The notes under the pieces were generated by a model. The model did not search any database. It had not been told where the DNA came from and saw only the letters and a program-made list of their open reading frames with translations. Shown one piece after another: positions 39,318-47,270 of a stretch of 64,000 bases of DNA; position 1 is the stretch's first letter, and every line of letters starts with the position of its first letter. The stretch spans positions 62,001 to 126,000 of the forward strand of contig JAUMVG010000001.1 in NCBI GenBank assembly GCA_030530315.1. The letters are read 5' to 3'. The position numbers and the translations under genes are program-made. The DNA is from Clostridia bacterium (GTDB taxonomy: Bacteria > Bacillota > Clostridia > Christensenellales > Aristaeellaceae).

Positions 39318-39686
39318 TCACGGCTTGGCGTGGGGCTTGAAGACCAGGGCGTTGATCAGGCCAAACACGATGGCGGCGGTGATGCCCGCGGCGGTGCGGC
39401 TGATACCGCCCACGAACGCGCCCCAGAAGCCGTATCGGTTCACCGCCTCGATGGCGCCCATGGCCAGCGAGTAGCCGAAGCCCGTCAGCGGCACCGTGGC
39501 CCCGGCCCCGGCGAAGTCCACCAGGGGCTTGTACAGGCCCAGGGCCGTCAGGAACACGCCGGAGACCACGAAGAGCACCAGTATGCGGGCATTGGTCAGC
39601 TTGGTGCGCATGATCAGCAGCTGGCCGACGTCGCAGATCAACCCGCCGACCACGAAGGCCTTGACATATAGCCACAATGTGTCCAT
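39318..39686 (-). CDS. spoVAE: SpoVAE-like stage V sporulation membrane protein
   Basis: Membrane protein of 122 aa with several hydrophobic segments: LYVKAFVVGGLICDVGQLLI, ARILVLFVVSGVFLTALGLY and the Gly-rich FAGAGATVPLTGFGYSLAMG. It belongs to the SpoVAC/SpoVAE(b) family that forms part of the spore inner-membrane channel moving dipicolinic acid with Ca2+ into the forespore and out at germination. It is last of the spoVA genes here. The small paralogy with SpoVAC (same GAG(S/A) pattern) is expected. Confidence 0.9.
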   Translation of the reverse strand: MDTLWLYVKAFVVGGLICDVGQLLIMRTKLTNARILVLFVVSGVFLTALGLYKPLVDFAGAGATVPLTGFGYSLAMGAIEAVNRYGFWGAFVGGISRTAAGITAAIVFGLINALVFKPHAKP

Positions 39687-39786
39687 AGAAATCTTCCTTT
39701 CGATGGGGAATGAACCGGGCGCCGCGCAGAGTGCCCGGCCATTTCAATTGTCCCGGAAGGCGAAGCGCCCTCCGGGCACAGCCGGC

Positions 39787-40797
39787 TCACTGCCCGCGCT
39801 CTATGCTCACGGCACAGGCGATGCCGGGCACGCTCTGGCCCTGCTGGCTGCTGGTGGGGGAGAGCATCGCGCCTGAGCCCACCAGCAGCAGCCGGTTCAG
39901 CTCGCCCCGCTCCAGCCGCTTCATCAGCCAGCCGCAGGACACCGACGCCACGCACCCGCAGCCGCTGCCGCCCGCGTGGGCGTCCTGCTCCCGGTAGAAC
40001 AGGCTGGCGCCGCAGTCGATCAGCCGGTCCGGGGACAGCGGCACCCCCGCGGCGTCGCAGAGCTCCAGCAGCAGGTCCCGGCCGATCCAGCCCAGATCGC
40101 CGGTGGCGATCAGGTCGTAGTCCTCTGCCCTTCGGCCCGTGTCCGAAAAATGGGCGGCGAGGGTGTCGAACACCGCCGGGGCCATAGCCGCGCCCATGTG
40201 GTTGGCGTCGGTGATGTTCAGGTCGATGACGCGGCCGAGGGTGCCGGTGGTGATTCGCAGCCCTTCGCCATCGCCTTTCAGCAGTGCGCAGCCGCAGGCG
40301 GTGGCGGTCCAGGAGGCCTGGGGCGGGCGCTGGGTGCCCAGCTCCAGCGGGAAGCGGAACTGGCGCTCCGCCGTGCAGAAGTGGCTGGAGGCCACGCAGG
40401 CGGCGCTGTCCAGAAAGCCGCCGGAGATCAGCGCCGAGGCCACTGCCAGCGCCTGCACGAAGGTGGAGCAGGCGCCGTACTGGCCGAGGAAGGGCATGCC
40501 CAGGGCCCGGGCCGCGAAGGAGGAGGCGATGATCTGGTTGTTCAGGTCGCCGCCCAGCAGGGCCTGCACCGATTCGGCGGGCATCCTGGCCCGGTTCAGC
40601 GCGTCCATCACGCAGCGGCGCACCATCTCCATCTCGGCAAGTTCCCAGCTCTTCTGGCCCAGCAGGTCGTCCTCCAGCAGCGCGTCGAACCAGGGGGCGA
40701 GGGGTCCCTGGGCCTCCTTCGGCCCGGCGACGCTGGCGTGGGCGGCGATGACCGGCGGGCGGTCGTAGACGAAGGTCTGCTGTCCGGCGCGGCTCAC
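39787..40797 (-). CDS. spoVAD: SpoVAD, stage V sporulation protein AD
   Basis: Thiolase-fold protein of 336 aa that binds dipicolinic acid on the spore inner membrane. Recognisable segments: GQQTFVYDRPPVIAAHASVAGPKE, QYGACSTFVQALAVAS, SSHFCTAERQFRFPLE, GACG-like ATACGCALL, and a C-terminal CGCVASVSCGWLMKRLE. GTG 40797 overlaps the spoVAC stop (GTGA), showing translational coupling. The open frame continues upstream into spoVAC sequence but that part is out of its reading frame. Slightly variable catalytic residues are normal because SpoVAD is a binder, not a thiolase. Confidence 0.94.
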   Translation of the reverse strand: MSRAGQQTFVYDRPPVIAAHASVAGPKEAQGPLAPWFDALLEDDLLGQKSWELAEMEMVRRCVMDALNRARMPAESVQALLGGDLNNQIIASSFAARALGMPFLGQYGACSTFVQALAVASALISGGFLDSAACVASSHFCTAERQFRFPLELGTQRPPQASWTATACGCALLKGDGEGLRITTGTLGRVIDLNITDANHMGAAMAPAVFDTLAAHFSDTGRRAEDYDLIATGDLGWIGRDLLLELCDAAGVPLSPDRLIDCGASLFYREQDAHAGGSGCGCVASVSCGWLMKRLERGELNRLLLVGSGAMLSPTSSQQGQSVPGIACAVSIERGQ

Positions 40798-41252
40798 AGC
40801 ACCCACCCCCTCACCAGCCAATAGACGACGCCTACCAGCACGGAGCTGGCGATGCCGTAGGCCAGCACCGGCCCGGCCAGCGTGAAGAGCCGCGCGCCGA
40901 CGCCCATGATCGCGCCTTCCCGCTGGAATTCTATGGCCGGGGCGGCCACGGAGTTGGCAAAGCCCGTCACCGGGATGGCGGAGCCGGCCCCGGCATATTT
41001 GCCGATGCGGTCGTAAACGCCGATGCCCGTCAAGGTGGTGCCCAGGAAGATCAGCGCGCTGGTGGTGAACATCGGCGCGGTGATCTCGCCCAGGTTCAGC
41101 TCCTCGGCCCACAGGGTGAGCGCCTGGCCCACGGCGCAGATCAACCCGCCCACCCAGAAGGCCCGCAAGTAGCCCCGCAGCTGGCGGGAGGGCGGCGTGT
41201 GGCTGGCGACCAGTTCGCGGTAGCGGTCTGGCGTGAAGGGCTGGCGGCTCAT
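40794..41252 (-). CDS. spoVAC: SpoVAC, stage V sporulation protein AC
   Basis: Membrane protein of 152 aa with an N-terminal basic part (FTPDRYRELVASHTPPS) and four to five hydrophobic segments, including AFWVGGLICAVGQALTLWAEEL and YAGAGSAIPVTGFANSVAAPAIEF. SpoVAC is the mechanosensitive-like channel subunit for dipicolinic-acid movement. The start overlaps a small upstream ORF (ATGA). Genes spoVAA, spoVAB and spoVAF are absent next to it, a reduced arrangement seen in many Clostridia. Confidence 0.93.
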   Translation of the reverse strand: MSRQPFTPDRYRELVASHTPPSRQLRGYLRAFWVGGLICAVGQALTLWAEELNLGEITAPMFTTSALIFLGTTLTGIGVYDRIGKYAGAGSAIPVTGFANSVAAPAIEFQREGAIMGVGARLFTLAGPVLAYGIASSVLVGVVYWLVRGWVL

Positions 41253-41374
41253 GGCTGGGCCTCCCCGGCGCTCCTCTGCTCGTGGCCCCGGGAGCGCTCC
41301 GCCAGGCGCACCTCGGTGATTCGCGCAGACAGGTCCGGCGCTGCGTTCATCGGCGGCTGCTGATGTCTGTTCAT
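41249..41374 (-). CDS. Small ORF leading the spoVA operon, 41 aa
   Basis: MNRHQQPPMNAAPDLSARIT... is a charged peptide without hydrophobic segments. AAAGGA lies 10 bp upstream of the ATG and the stop overlaps the spoVAC start (ATGA). It follows a match to the sigma-G promoter consensus at the expected distance, so it is probably translated in the forespore. I do not recognise a family; it may serve only as a coupling leader. Confidence 0.55.
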   Translation of the reverse strand: MNRHQQPPMNAAPDLSARITEVRLAERSRGHEQRSAGEAQP

Positions 41375-41416
41375 GTGGATCGTCCTTTCAAGTCTTGTTG
41401 ATTTTCCTTCGGCGCG

Positions 41417-41446
41417 TAGTATGCCCGGTTTTTCCACGGCCCATGC
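41417..41446 (-). promoter_or_regulatory. Forespore sigma-G promoter of the spoVA operon
   Basis: On the minus strand GCATG, 18 bp, CATACTA. This matches the sigma-G consensus (GMATR, 17-18 bp, CATnmTA) in every position. It lies 42 bp before the first ORF. Confidence 0.8.
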
Positions 41447-41523
41447 CGCGGGAAGGAAGGCGCGCCTGGTCGGCAAAAAACCGAACATTTTCGGGCTGCG
41501 TGAAAAAAATATTTGGAAAGGGC

Positions 41524-41552
41524 TTGACAGGCGCCCGAGCTTGCATTATAAT
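41524..41552 (+). promoter_or_regulatory. Consensus sigma-A promoter of the trpXYZ-type operon
   Basis: TTGACA, 17 bp, TATAAT, all perfect. Transcription should start near 41559 and run through the T-box leader. Confidence 0.85.
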
Positions 41553-41571
41553 GTCACCAACTTCACAAAAA

Positions 41572-41839
41572 CCGGGAAGAAAAGAGTAGTAAGCGTCTTT
41601 GCAGTCATCTCAGAGAGCCGCCGACAGTGGAAATGCGGCATGACGGATTCGCTGAATGGACTTTTCAGGGCCCTTCGGAACGCGCAAGTCAGTATGGAGG
41701 GACGGGAATGCGGGCCCGTTATCAATCCGCGCCGTATGATAGTACGGGCAAAGTGGATCGCAAGATCAATGTGAGTGGCACCACGGAAAGTTTATTCCGC
41801 CTCATATCCCCGACAGGGGATGTGGGGCGTTTATATTTT
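41572..41839 (+). promoter_or_regulatory. T-box riboswitch leader, tryptophan-type
   Basis: The leader has the AGAAAAGAGTAGTAAGCG opening, the stem I AG-bulge region (CAGAGAGCC...GTGGAAATGCGGC), a specifier-loop context GAATGGAC with TGG (Trp) at 41657-41659, and the T-box TGGCACCACGG at 41776-41786. A terminator follows: CGCCTCATATCCCC pairs with GGGGATGTGGGGCG (41798-41829), then TTTATATTTT. The TGGC bulge would pair with GCCA, fitting the G73 discriminator of bacterial tRNA-Trp. Uncharged tRNA-Trp should stabilise the antiterminator and switch on the transporter genes. Confidence 0.88.
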
Positions 41840-41884
41840 CCCCGGAGAAACGTGAAGGAAATCATCCGACAGGAGGAGACAAAA

Positions 41885-42892
41885 ATGAAGAAGATCATCT
41901 GCACCGTCATCGCACTGGCCATGCTGCTGAGCGTGGCGGCCCTCGCCGAGGGCGCGTCCTACAAGGTGGGCATCTGCAACTACGTGGACCATGCCTCCCT
42001 GAACCAGATCGTGGAGAACATCGAGAGCCGCCTGGCCGAGATCGGCGAGGAGCGGGGCGTCACCTTCGAGGTGGACTATGACAACTGCAACGCCGACGCC
42101 AGCGTCATGAGCCAGATCATCGCCAATTTCATCGCCGAGGACGTGGACCTGATGGTGGGCGTCGCCACCCCCGTGGCCATGCAGATGCAGTCCGCCACCG
42201 AGGACAACCAGATCCCCGTGGTGTTCGCGGCGGTCTCCGACCCGCTGGCCGTGGAGCTGGTGGCGTCCCTGGAGGCTCCCGGCGCCAACATCACCGGCAC
42301 CTCCGACTTCCTGAACACCAACGCCGTGTTGGACCTGATCTTCGCCGCCAATCCCGACGCGCAGACCATCGGCCTGCTCTACGACGTGGGCCAGGACGCC
42401 TCCACGACGCCCATCGCCGGCGCGAAGGCCTACCTGGATGAGAAGGGCGTGGCCTACAAGGACTACACCGGCACCAACACCTCCGAGGTCATCCTGGCGG
42501 CCCAGGCCGCGGCGGCGGACGGCGTGGACGCCGTGTTCACCCCCACCGACAACACCATCATGGCCGCCGAGCTCTCCATCTACGAGATCCTCAGCGAGGC
42601 GGGCATTCCCCACTACACCGGCGCGGACTCCTTCGCCGTGAACGGCGCGTTCCTGGGCTACGGCGTGGATTACGCCAACCTGGGCGTCGAGACTGCCAAC
42701 ATGATCGCGGCCATCCTGGCGGACGGCGCGGCCCCGGCCGAGACGGCGGTCATGACCTTTGACAACGGCACCGCCACCATCAACACCGAGACCTGCGAGG
42801 CCCTGGGCCTGGACCTCGACGCCGTCAGCGAGGCCTTCGCGCCCTTCTGCACCTCCATCCAGAGCGTGGTGACCGCGGAGGACTTCGAGTAA
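41885..42892 (+). CDS. trpX: Tryptophan-type ABC transporter substrate-binding protein (TrpX)
   Basis: Secreted binding protein of 335 aa. The signal peptide is residues 1-22 (AALA-E). The mature part is of the ABC_sub_bind family: YKVGICNYVDHASLNQIVENI, VDLMVGVATPVAMQMQSAT, PVVFAAVSDPLAVELV, GTSDFLNTNAVLDLIF and FLGYGVDYANLGVETANMIA. This family with a T-box(Trp) leader is the known TrpXYZ arrangement. ATG 41885 has AGGAGGAG upstream; the open frame extends back into the T-box but is not coding there. Trp as ligand rests on the riboswitch. Confidence 0.9.
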   Translation: MKKIICTVIALAMLLSVAALAEGASYKVGICNYVDHASLNQIVENIESRLAEIGEERGVTFEVDYDNCNADASVMSQIIANFIAEDVDLMVGVATPVAMQMQSATEDNQIPVVFAAVSDPLAVELVASLEAPGANITGTSDFLNTNAVLDLIFAANPDAQTIGLLYDVGQDASTTPIAGAKAYLDEKGVAYKDYTGTNTSEVILAAQAAAADGVDAVFTPTDNTIMAAELSIYEILSEAGIPHYTGADSFAVNGAFLGYGVDYANLGVETANMIAAILADGAAPAETAVMTFDNGTATINTETCEALGLDLDAVSEAFAPFCTSIQSVVTAEDFE

Positions 42893-43025
42893 TCGCAGAC
42901 AGAGCAAAGTCACTCCCTGCAAACGCGGGGAAGGGCATGGAGCGCCTTGAACGAAACGGGTGCTCCATGCCCTGCGCTGCGTCTTGGAGCGCAGAGAGAA
43001 CCAAATTGGATTGGAGACGAACGAC

Positions 43026-43961
43026 ATGTCACTACCGATGATACTGGGCCTGGGCCAGACGGCGCTGGAGCTGGCGCTGTTCAACGCGCTGACGGTGTTG
43101 GCGCTGTTTTTGAGCTATTCCATGCTGAACGTGTGCGACCTGTCCACCGACGGCTGCTACGCCCTGGGCGCGGCGGTGGGCGCGGTGGTGGCCATCTCCG
43201 GGCACCCCTGGCTGTCCATCCCCGCGGCGATGGGGGCGGGCATGCTCTCCGGCCTGGTGACGGCGGTGCTGCAGACGCGCATGGGCGTCAACAGCCTGCT
43301 GGCGGGCATCATCGTGAACACGGGCCTGTACTCGGTGAACATCTGGATCATGGGCGGCTCGTCCCTGCTGAACATGAACAAGACCGAGACGGTGTTCACC
43401 AAGCTGAAGGCGGCCTTGAAGGGCACGGCGCTCTCAGGACAGTACGCGCTGATCATCGGCGCGATTGCCGTGGCGGCGGTGATCCTGTTCCTGTCGCTGT
43501 TCCTGCGCACCCGGCTGGGCCTGGCCATCCGCGCCACGGGCGACAACCCGGACATGGTCCGCTCCTCCTCCATCAACCCGGTTTTCACCACCACGGTGGG
43601 CCTGTGCATCTCCAACGCCTTCACCGGCCTCAGCGGCTGCCTGCTGGCCCAGAGCCAGAAGTCGGTGACGGTGGACATCGGCTCCGGCATGGTGACGGTA
43701 GCCCTGGCCTCGCTGCTGATCGGCGGCGTGTTCCTCGGCCGGCGCAGCGTGCCGCTGCGGGCCGTCGGCGCGGTGCTGGGCGCGTTCGTGTTCCGCCTGG
43801 TCTACACCGTGGCCCTGCGCTTCAACCTGCCGGCGTTCATGCTGAAGCTGATCTCCTCGGTGATCGTGGTGATCGCCATCTCCGGTCCGTATCTGAAGAA
43901 GCAGTTCCCGCTGCTCAGGCGGCAGCTGGCGGTGAAATTCGGAAAGGCGGGGATGCAGTGA
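43026..43961 (+). CDS. trpY: ABC transporter permease (TrpY-type)
   Basis: Membrane subunit of 311 aa with eight to nine hydrophobic segments, related to branched-chain/ribose-type permeases (COG4120). Family-typical segments: GLFNALTVLALFLSY-like start, LSTDGCYALGAAVGAVV, LLAGIIVNTGLYSVNIWIMG and the cytoplasmic loop RATGDNPDMVRSSSINP. ATG 43026 has GGAG upstream; an in-frame ATG at 42960 lacks one. Its stop overlaps the ATPase start by one base (TGATG). Confidence 0.88.
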   Translation: MSLPMILGLGQTALELALFNALTVLALFLSYSMLNVCDLSTDGCYALGAAVGAVVAISGHPWLSIPAAMGAGMLSGLVTAVLQTRMGVNSLLAGIIVNTGLYSVNIWIMGGSSLLNMNKTETVFTKLKAALKGTALSGQYALIIGAIAVAAVILFLSLFLRTRLGLAIRATGDNPDMVRSSSINPVFTTTVGLCISNAFTGLSGCLLAQSQKSVTVDIGSGMVTVALASLLIGGVFLGRRSVPLRAVGAVLGAFVFRLVYTVALRFNLPAFMLKLISSVIVVIAISGPYLKKQFPLLRRQLAVKFGKAGMQ

Positions 43962-44746
43962 TGTTGAAGCTGAACCATGTGAGCAAGACCTTCAATCCCG
44001 GCACCACGGACGCCAAGCTGGCCCTGGACGACCTGACCCTGCACGTGCGCAAGGGGGATTTCATCTCCATCATCGGGGCCAACGGCGCGGGCAAGTCCAC
44101 GCTGTTCAACGCCATCTGCGGCAGCTTCTTCGTGGACGCGGGCAGCGTGGTCCTCGACGGCGTGGACGTGACCATGCTGCCGGAGCACAAGCGGGCGAAG
44201 GTGATCGGCCGCCTGTTCCAGGATCCCATGCGCGGCAGCGCCCCGGGCATGAGCATCGAGGAAAACCTGGTGCTGGCCGCCGGCCAGGGCGGCTGGATGA
44301 GCACCGCCGGGAAGAAGGAGAAGCAGCGCTTCCGAGACCGGCTGGCCCTATTGGACATGGGCCTGGAGGACCGCATGAAGCAGCCTGTGGGGCTGCTCTC
44401 CGGCGGCCAGCGCCAGGCGCTGACGCTGATGATGGCCACCCTGAGCACGCCCAAGCTGCTGCTGCTGGACGAGCACACTGCCGCCCTCGACCCGGGCACG
44501 GCGGAAAAGGTGCTGGCGCTGACCACCCGCATCGTGGAGGAGAACGACCTGACCTGCCTGATGATCACCCACAACATGCAGTCCGCGCTGGACCTCGGCA
44601 ACCGCACCATCATGATGGACCAGGGACGCATCGTGTTCGATACCACCGGCGAGGAGCGCGCCGCCCTCACCGTGGAGGACCTGCTGGAGCGCTTCCGCGA
44701 GGCCAGCGGCAAGAAGCTGGACAACGACCGCATGCTGCTGGCGTGA
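43961..44746 (+). CDS. trpZ: ABC transporter ATP-binding protein (TrpZ-type)
   Basis: Single-domain ATPase of 262 aa: Walker A GANGAGKST, Q-loop RLFQDPMRGSAPGMSIEENL, signature LSGGQRQALTLMM, Walker B LLLLDEHTAALDP and H-loop MITHNM. The Walker B Pro is replaced by His (DEHT rather than DEPT), a feature I associate with this COG1101-like subgroup. It powers the TrpX/TrpY importer. No terminator is obvious downstream. Confidence 0.92.
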   Translation: MLKLNHVSKTFNPGTTDAKLALDDLTLHVRKGDFISIIGANGAGKSTLFNAICGSFFVDAGSVVLDGVDVTMLPEHKRAKVIGRLFQDPMRGSAPGMSIEENLVLAAGQGGWMSTAGKKEKQRFRDRLALLDMGLEDRMKQPVGLLSGGQRQALTLMMATLSTPKLLLLDEHTAALDPGTAEKVLALTTRIVEENDLTCLMITHNMQSALDLGNRTIMMDQGRIVFDTTGEERAALTVEDLLERFREASGKKLDNDRMLLA

Positions 44747-44785
44747 GATGAACTATTCAAAACCGCCGAAGCTGTATAAGAAGCA

Positions 44786-45030
44786 CAACTTGGAAGTTGA
44801 CAAGGCAACAGGGAACAGGGAACAGGAATAGTGGCTACCGCGCACATTCAACCTACGGCATGTTCGTTCTCTGGCGTTTTAATGCGTGCAACGCCTTGTG
44901 CCGGAGGATATGCCGCGCGCCAGCGCTTTGCGCAGGAGGATACGCCGTGCGCCAAAACGCGGCAGCGCTTTGCACGGGATGACACGCTGCGTGCCAACGC
45001 CGTCATCCTGAGCGAAGCGAAGAATCCTTA
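44786..45030. repeat. Mosaic of short dispersed and tandem repeats
   Basis: This spacer strings together AACTTGGAAGTTG (inverse near 49930), CAACAGGGAACAGGGAACAG (also at 13102), an imperfect tandem with unit elements GAGGATAYGCCG, GCGCCA and CAGCGCTTTGC (about 44903-44995), and GTCATCCTGAGCGAAGCGAAG (45002; a variant at 49030). No gene is visible. Such clusters look like intergenic sites that repeatedly accept small elements. Confidence 0.5.
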
Positions 45031-45064
45031 AAAGAGCATTTCACGTCCAAAGGGAGACAGAGCG

Positions 45065-45475
45065 ATGAAGGTCACGATCCTGCTTCAAGCGGCGCTGTGG
45101 ATATGGTTTCTCGGCTGCACAACGACCTATCGATTTGGCAGATATACGCTCGTCGAAGGAATGGGCATCAAGAGCGCTGAGTTTGCCACCCTCTGCCTGT
45201 ACAGCGTTGGACTAATACTTTACTATCTTCTGCAGCCTGCGGGGAAATGGATTCTGCTGGCGATTCTGATCCTTTGGTTCGTGGTGGAGTTCTTCTGCCA
45301 CTGGTACTTCACGATTTTTGGAGTTACCGAACGCAAGCTAAAGGGGTACAATGAATGCTTTCGCAATACGATTCGCATCTTCCCCATGAGTGAGACGAGG
45401 CTCGTCCCTGACCTCTACCATATCGTTCAACATGCGCTGATCCTGTTGAATATCATCATATGCCTGGCGCGATGA
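45065..45475 (+). CDS. Small membrane protein, unknown function
   Basis: Protein of 136 aa with about four hydrophobic segments: residues 4-20, 42-56, 63-80 and 118-135. Between the third and fourth lies a charged loop (TERKLKGYNECFRNTIRIFPMSETR). GGGAGACAGAGCG precedes the ATG. I recognise no family. It is adjacent to a predicted membrane metallopeptidase and its codon usage is slightly more AT-rich than the neighbouring operons, which hints at a different history. Confidence 0.7.
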   Translation: MKVTILLQAALWIWFLGCTTTYRFGRYTLVEGMGIKSAEFATLCLYSVGLILYYLLQPAGKWILLAILILWFVVEFFCHWYFTIFGVTERKLKGYNECFRNTIRIFPMSETRLVPDLYHIVQHALILLNIIICLAR

Positions 45476-45542
45476 TGGAACATAAGACGGTATGCTGGAT
45501 GTGTAAACAGAAGCGCAAACCGGAATTTGTGGAGGAGATTTT

Positions 45543-46064
45543 GTGCCTAAGACAATCGCGATCATCATTGAATGGGCCATATTTGCTTGCGTCCTGTGGG
45601 TGATATTCTTTCTCTCAACGCTTCTGCATGAAGTTGGCCATGCCATCGGATATATGATTGCGACGGGAGATACGCATTGGCACATAAGGGTCGGATCGGG
45701 GAAGAAGCTTCTGAACACCGGGAGGCTGACCGTGAAGCTGCTCCCTTTTGACGGCTGTTTTATGCCGCCGGAGAAGAACAAGTTGGATACAGCGGCCAAA
45801 CTGATCGCTACACTTTCAGGAGGCCCGGCTGTATCTTTTCTATTGACTGCTGTACTGCTGCTGGTAAAACGTGGAGGTATACCCCTGCATTCAAGGGTTT
45901 TCGCTCCTGATGCCATCGAAGCCTTTGTCAGCACCGCTCTTTTCATCAATTTGTTCATCCTGATTTTGGCCTTGCTCCCTACTCACTATTTCTATGGGGA
46001 AATAAAAGGAATGGAAACGGACGGCCTTCAGATCATCAACACCATCAAGAGAAGGAAAGCGTAG
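45543..46064 (+). CDS. Predicted integral-membrane zinc metallopeptidase (HExxH; M50-like)
   Basis: Protein of 173 aa starting at GTG, with GGAGGAG upstream. The first hydrophobic segment ends in LLHEVGHAIG, giving the HExxH zinc motif (His29, Glu30, His33) embedded in or next to the membrane, as in M50/site-2-type or YibP-like peptidases. Two more hydrophobic stretches follow (TLSGGPAVSFLLTAVLLLV; TALFINLFILILALLP). LSGGPAVSF recalls the N-P-G region of M50 proteins, and ETDG near the C-terminus could provide a third ligand. The substrate is unknown. Confidence 0.7.
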   Translation: MPKTIAIIIEWAIFACVLWVIFFLSTLLHEVGHAIGYMIATGDTHWHIRVGSGKKLLNTGRLTVKLLPFDGCFMPPEKNKLDTAAKLIATLSGGPAVSFLLTAVLLLVKRGGIPLHSRVFAPDAIEAFVSTALFINLFILILALLPTHYFYGEIKGMETDGLQIINTIKRRKA

Positions 46065-46149
46065 AGCACGGGGCGCATCGTTCATTCAGTTGAGCTCATC
46101 TTCAAGCATCTCAATGATCGGCAAAATGGAATTTAGCGGGCTGGCGCCC

Positions 46150-46323
46150 GAGAGTTATGAGTTTAGAGTTAAGAGTATAGAGTTTAGATAAAGAATGCAG
46201 AAGAACGAAACGATGCTGTCTGTCAAACAATTCAGGCATCTTCGCGGGAACAATCGCCTTGTTTCGCGCCTGATACGTGCGCGGCTGACTCTATCTCAAC
46301 TCTAAACTCTTAACTCTAAACTC
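46150..46323 (-). repeat. Long palindromic dispersed element, copy B (inverted)
   Basis: About 174 bp, in reverse orientation to copies A and C. The ends carry GAGTTTAGAGTTAAGAG and CTCTTAACTCTAAACTC. The core reverses GATTGTTCCCGCGAAGATGC and ACAGCATCGTTTCGTTCTTC. It occupies the middle of a 523-bp spacer that otherwise shows an AATTTGCTCCGCAAATTCC palindrome and the promoter region of the next gene. Confidence 0.78.
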
Positions 46324-46587
46324 GTCGATAACTGGGAATTTGCTCCGCAAATTCCAAATAGAGCAGCGGGCCCTGCCCGCCATCGTCGCACGAAGATTAT
46401 TGCGAAAATATCCCGCGGGCACATTTTCTTTACGGGTCTGTCCCGGCTTCGTCCACAAGGTATTACGAAACTAAGTTTTGTCACCACATGCCCGATAAAT
46501 GGCATTTTTTGTTTGAGGGAATGTCTTTGCAATCCGGGCGGGCTTCCATTATCCTTTAAGATACGGATGTTCTATGGAGGTATCGCC

Positions 46588-47157
46588 ATGAGATTGCAGC
46601 GAAGAATACTGGCGCTGTTCTGCGCTTTATTGATGTTGTTTGCCATGGGAGGAAGCGGGTCTGCCGAGGGCGTCTACTACGGCTCGCACCCCGCGGACGA
46701 CGTCTACCTGACCCAGTCAGTGGCCCACACCTGCACGCTGATCGCGGCGACCATGATGTTGCGCAACTATTCCTGCCAGCGGGGCAGCCCCTATCTGCAG
46801 GTGACGGACACCGGCGTGGGCCACTACGCCTGGACCAAGCAGTACGGCCTGAGCCAGAACTTCTCCATCGGCCAGGTGCGGGTGACCTGCAACGCGGATA
46901 TCCGCAACGCCGCGGACAAGAAGGCCTACCTGATCAACGTGCTCCAGTACCACACCGAGGGCGTGGTCATCTACGACACCGGCGCGCCCCACGCCATTTG
47001 GCTGTTCGGCTACGATGAGGACACGGACACCTTCTACTGCGCCGACACCATCAATCGCAACGGCGGGCACGCCATTCCGCTGGTGGAGTCCATCATCCGG
47101 GGCGATACCCAGGAGGACAAGATCAACACCATCGACAAGATCTGGTACGTGATGTGA
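46588..47157 (+). CDS. Secreted C39-like (papain-fold) protein
   Basis: Exported protein of 189 aa with signal peptide (residues 1-26, GSAE). A possible Cys-His-Asp set is Cys49 (VAHTCTLIAATMMLRNY), His135 (GAPHAIWLFGYDED) and Asp152 (YCADTI), in the order of C39/papain-like peptidases. ATG 46588 has TATGGAGG upstream. It shares only the fold with the C39-like protein at 30761-31513. A TTGCAA, 17 bp, TATCCT promoter lies about 40 bp upstream. Its function is unknown; exported bacteriocin- or wall-related peptidase is inference. Confidence 0.72.
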   Translation: MRLQRRILALFCALLMLFAMGGSGSAEGVYYGSHPADDVYLTQSVAHTCTLIAATMMLRNYSCQRGSPYLQVTDTGVGHYAWTKQYGLSQNFSIGQVRVTCNADIRNAADKKAYLINVLQYHTEGVVIYDTGAPHAIWLFGYDEDTDTFYCADTINRNGGHAIPLVESIIRGDTQEDKINTIDKIWYVM

Positions 47158-47174
47158 TAGTTCGGTTCGACAAA

Positions 47175-47207
47175 CGGGGCTTCGCTTCGGCGGGGCCCCG
47201 CTTTTTT
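47175..47207 (+). terminator. Rho-independent terminator of the C39-like gene
   Basis: CGGGGC pairs with GCCCCG around a 14-nt loop, then C and six T, 18 bp past the stop. Confidence 0.8.
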
Positions 47208-47270
47208 GCACGGCGCTGAGGGGCGTCCTGTGGCCTATGGTTAAAATCCAATGAAATCAGTCGGAATTGG

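Noticed and set aside
41627..41884. N-terminal extension of the TrpX gene through the leader
   Set aside because: This stretch is the T-box riboswitch; TrpX has a proper signal peptide and ribosome site at 41885.
44870..45000. Possible CRISPR array
   Set aside because: Repeats are imperfect, few and without regular spacers, and no cas gene is nearby.
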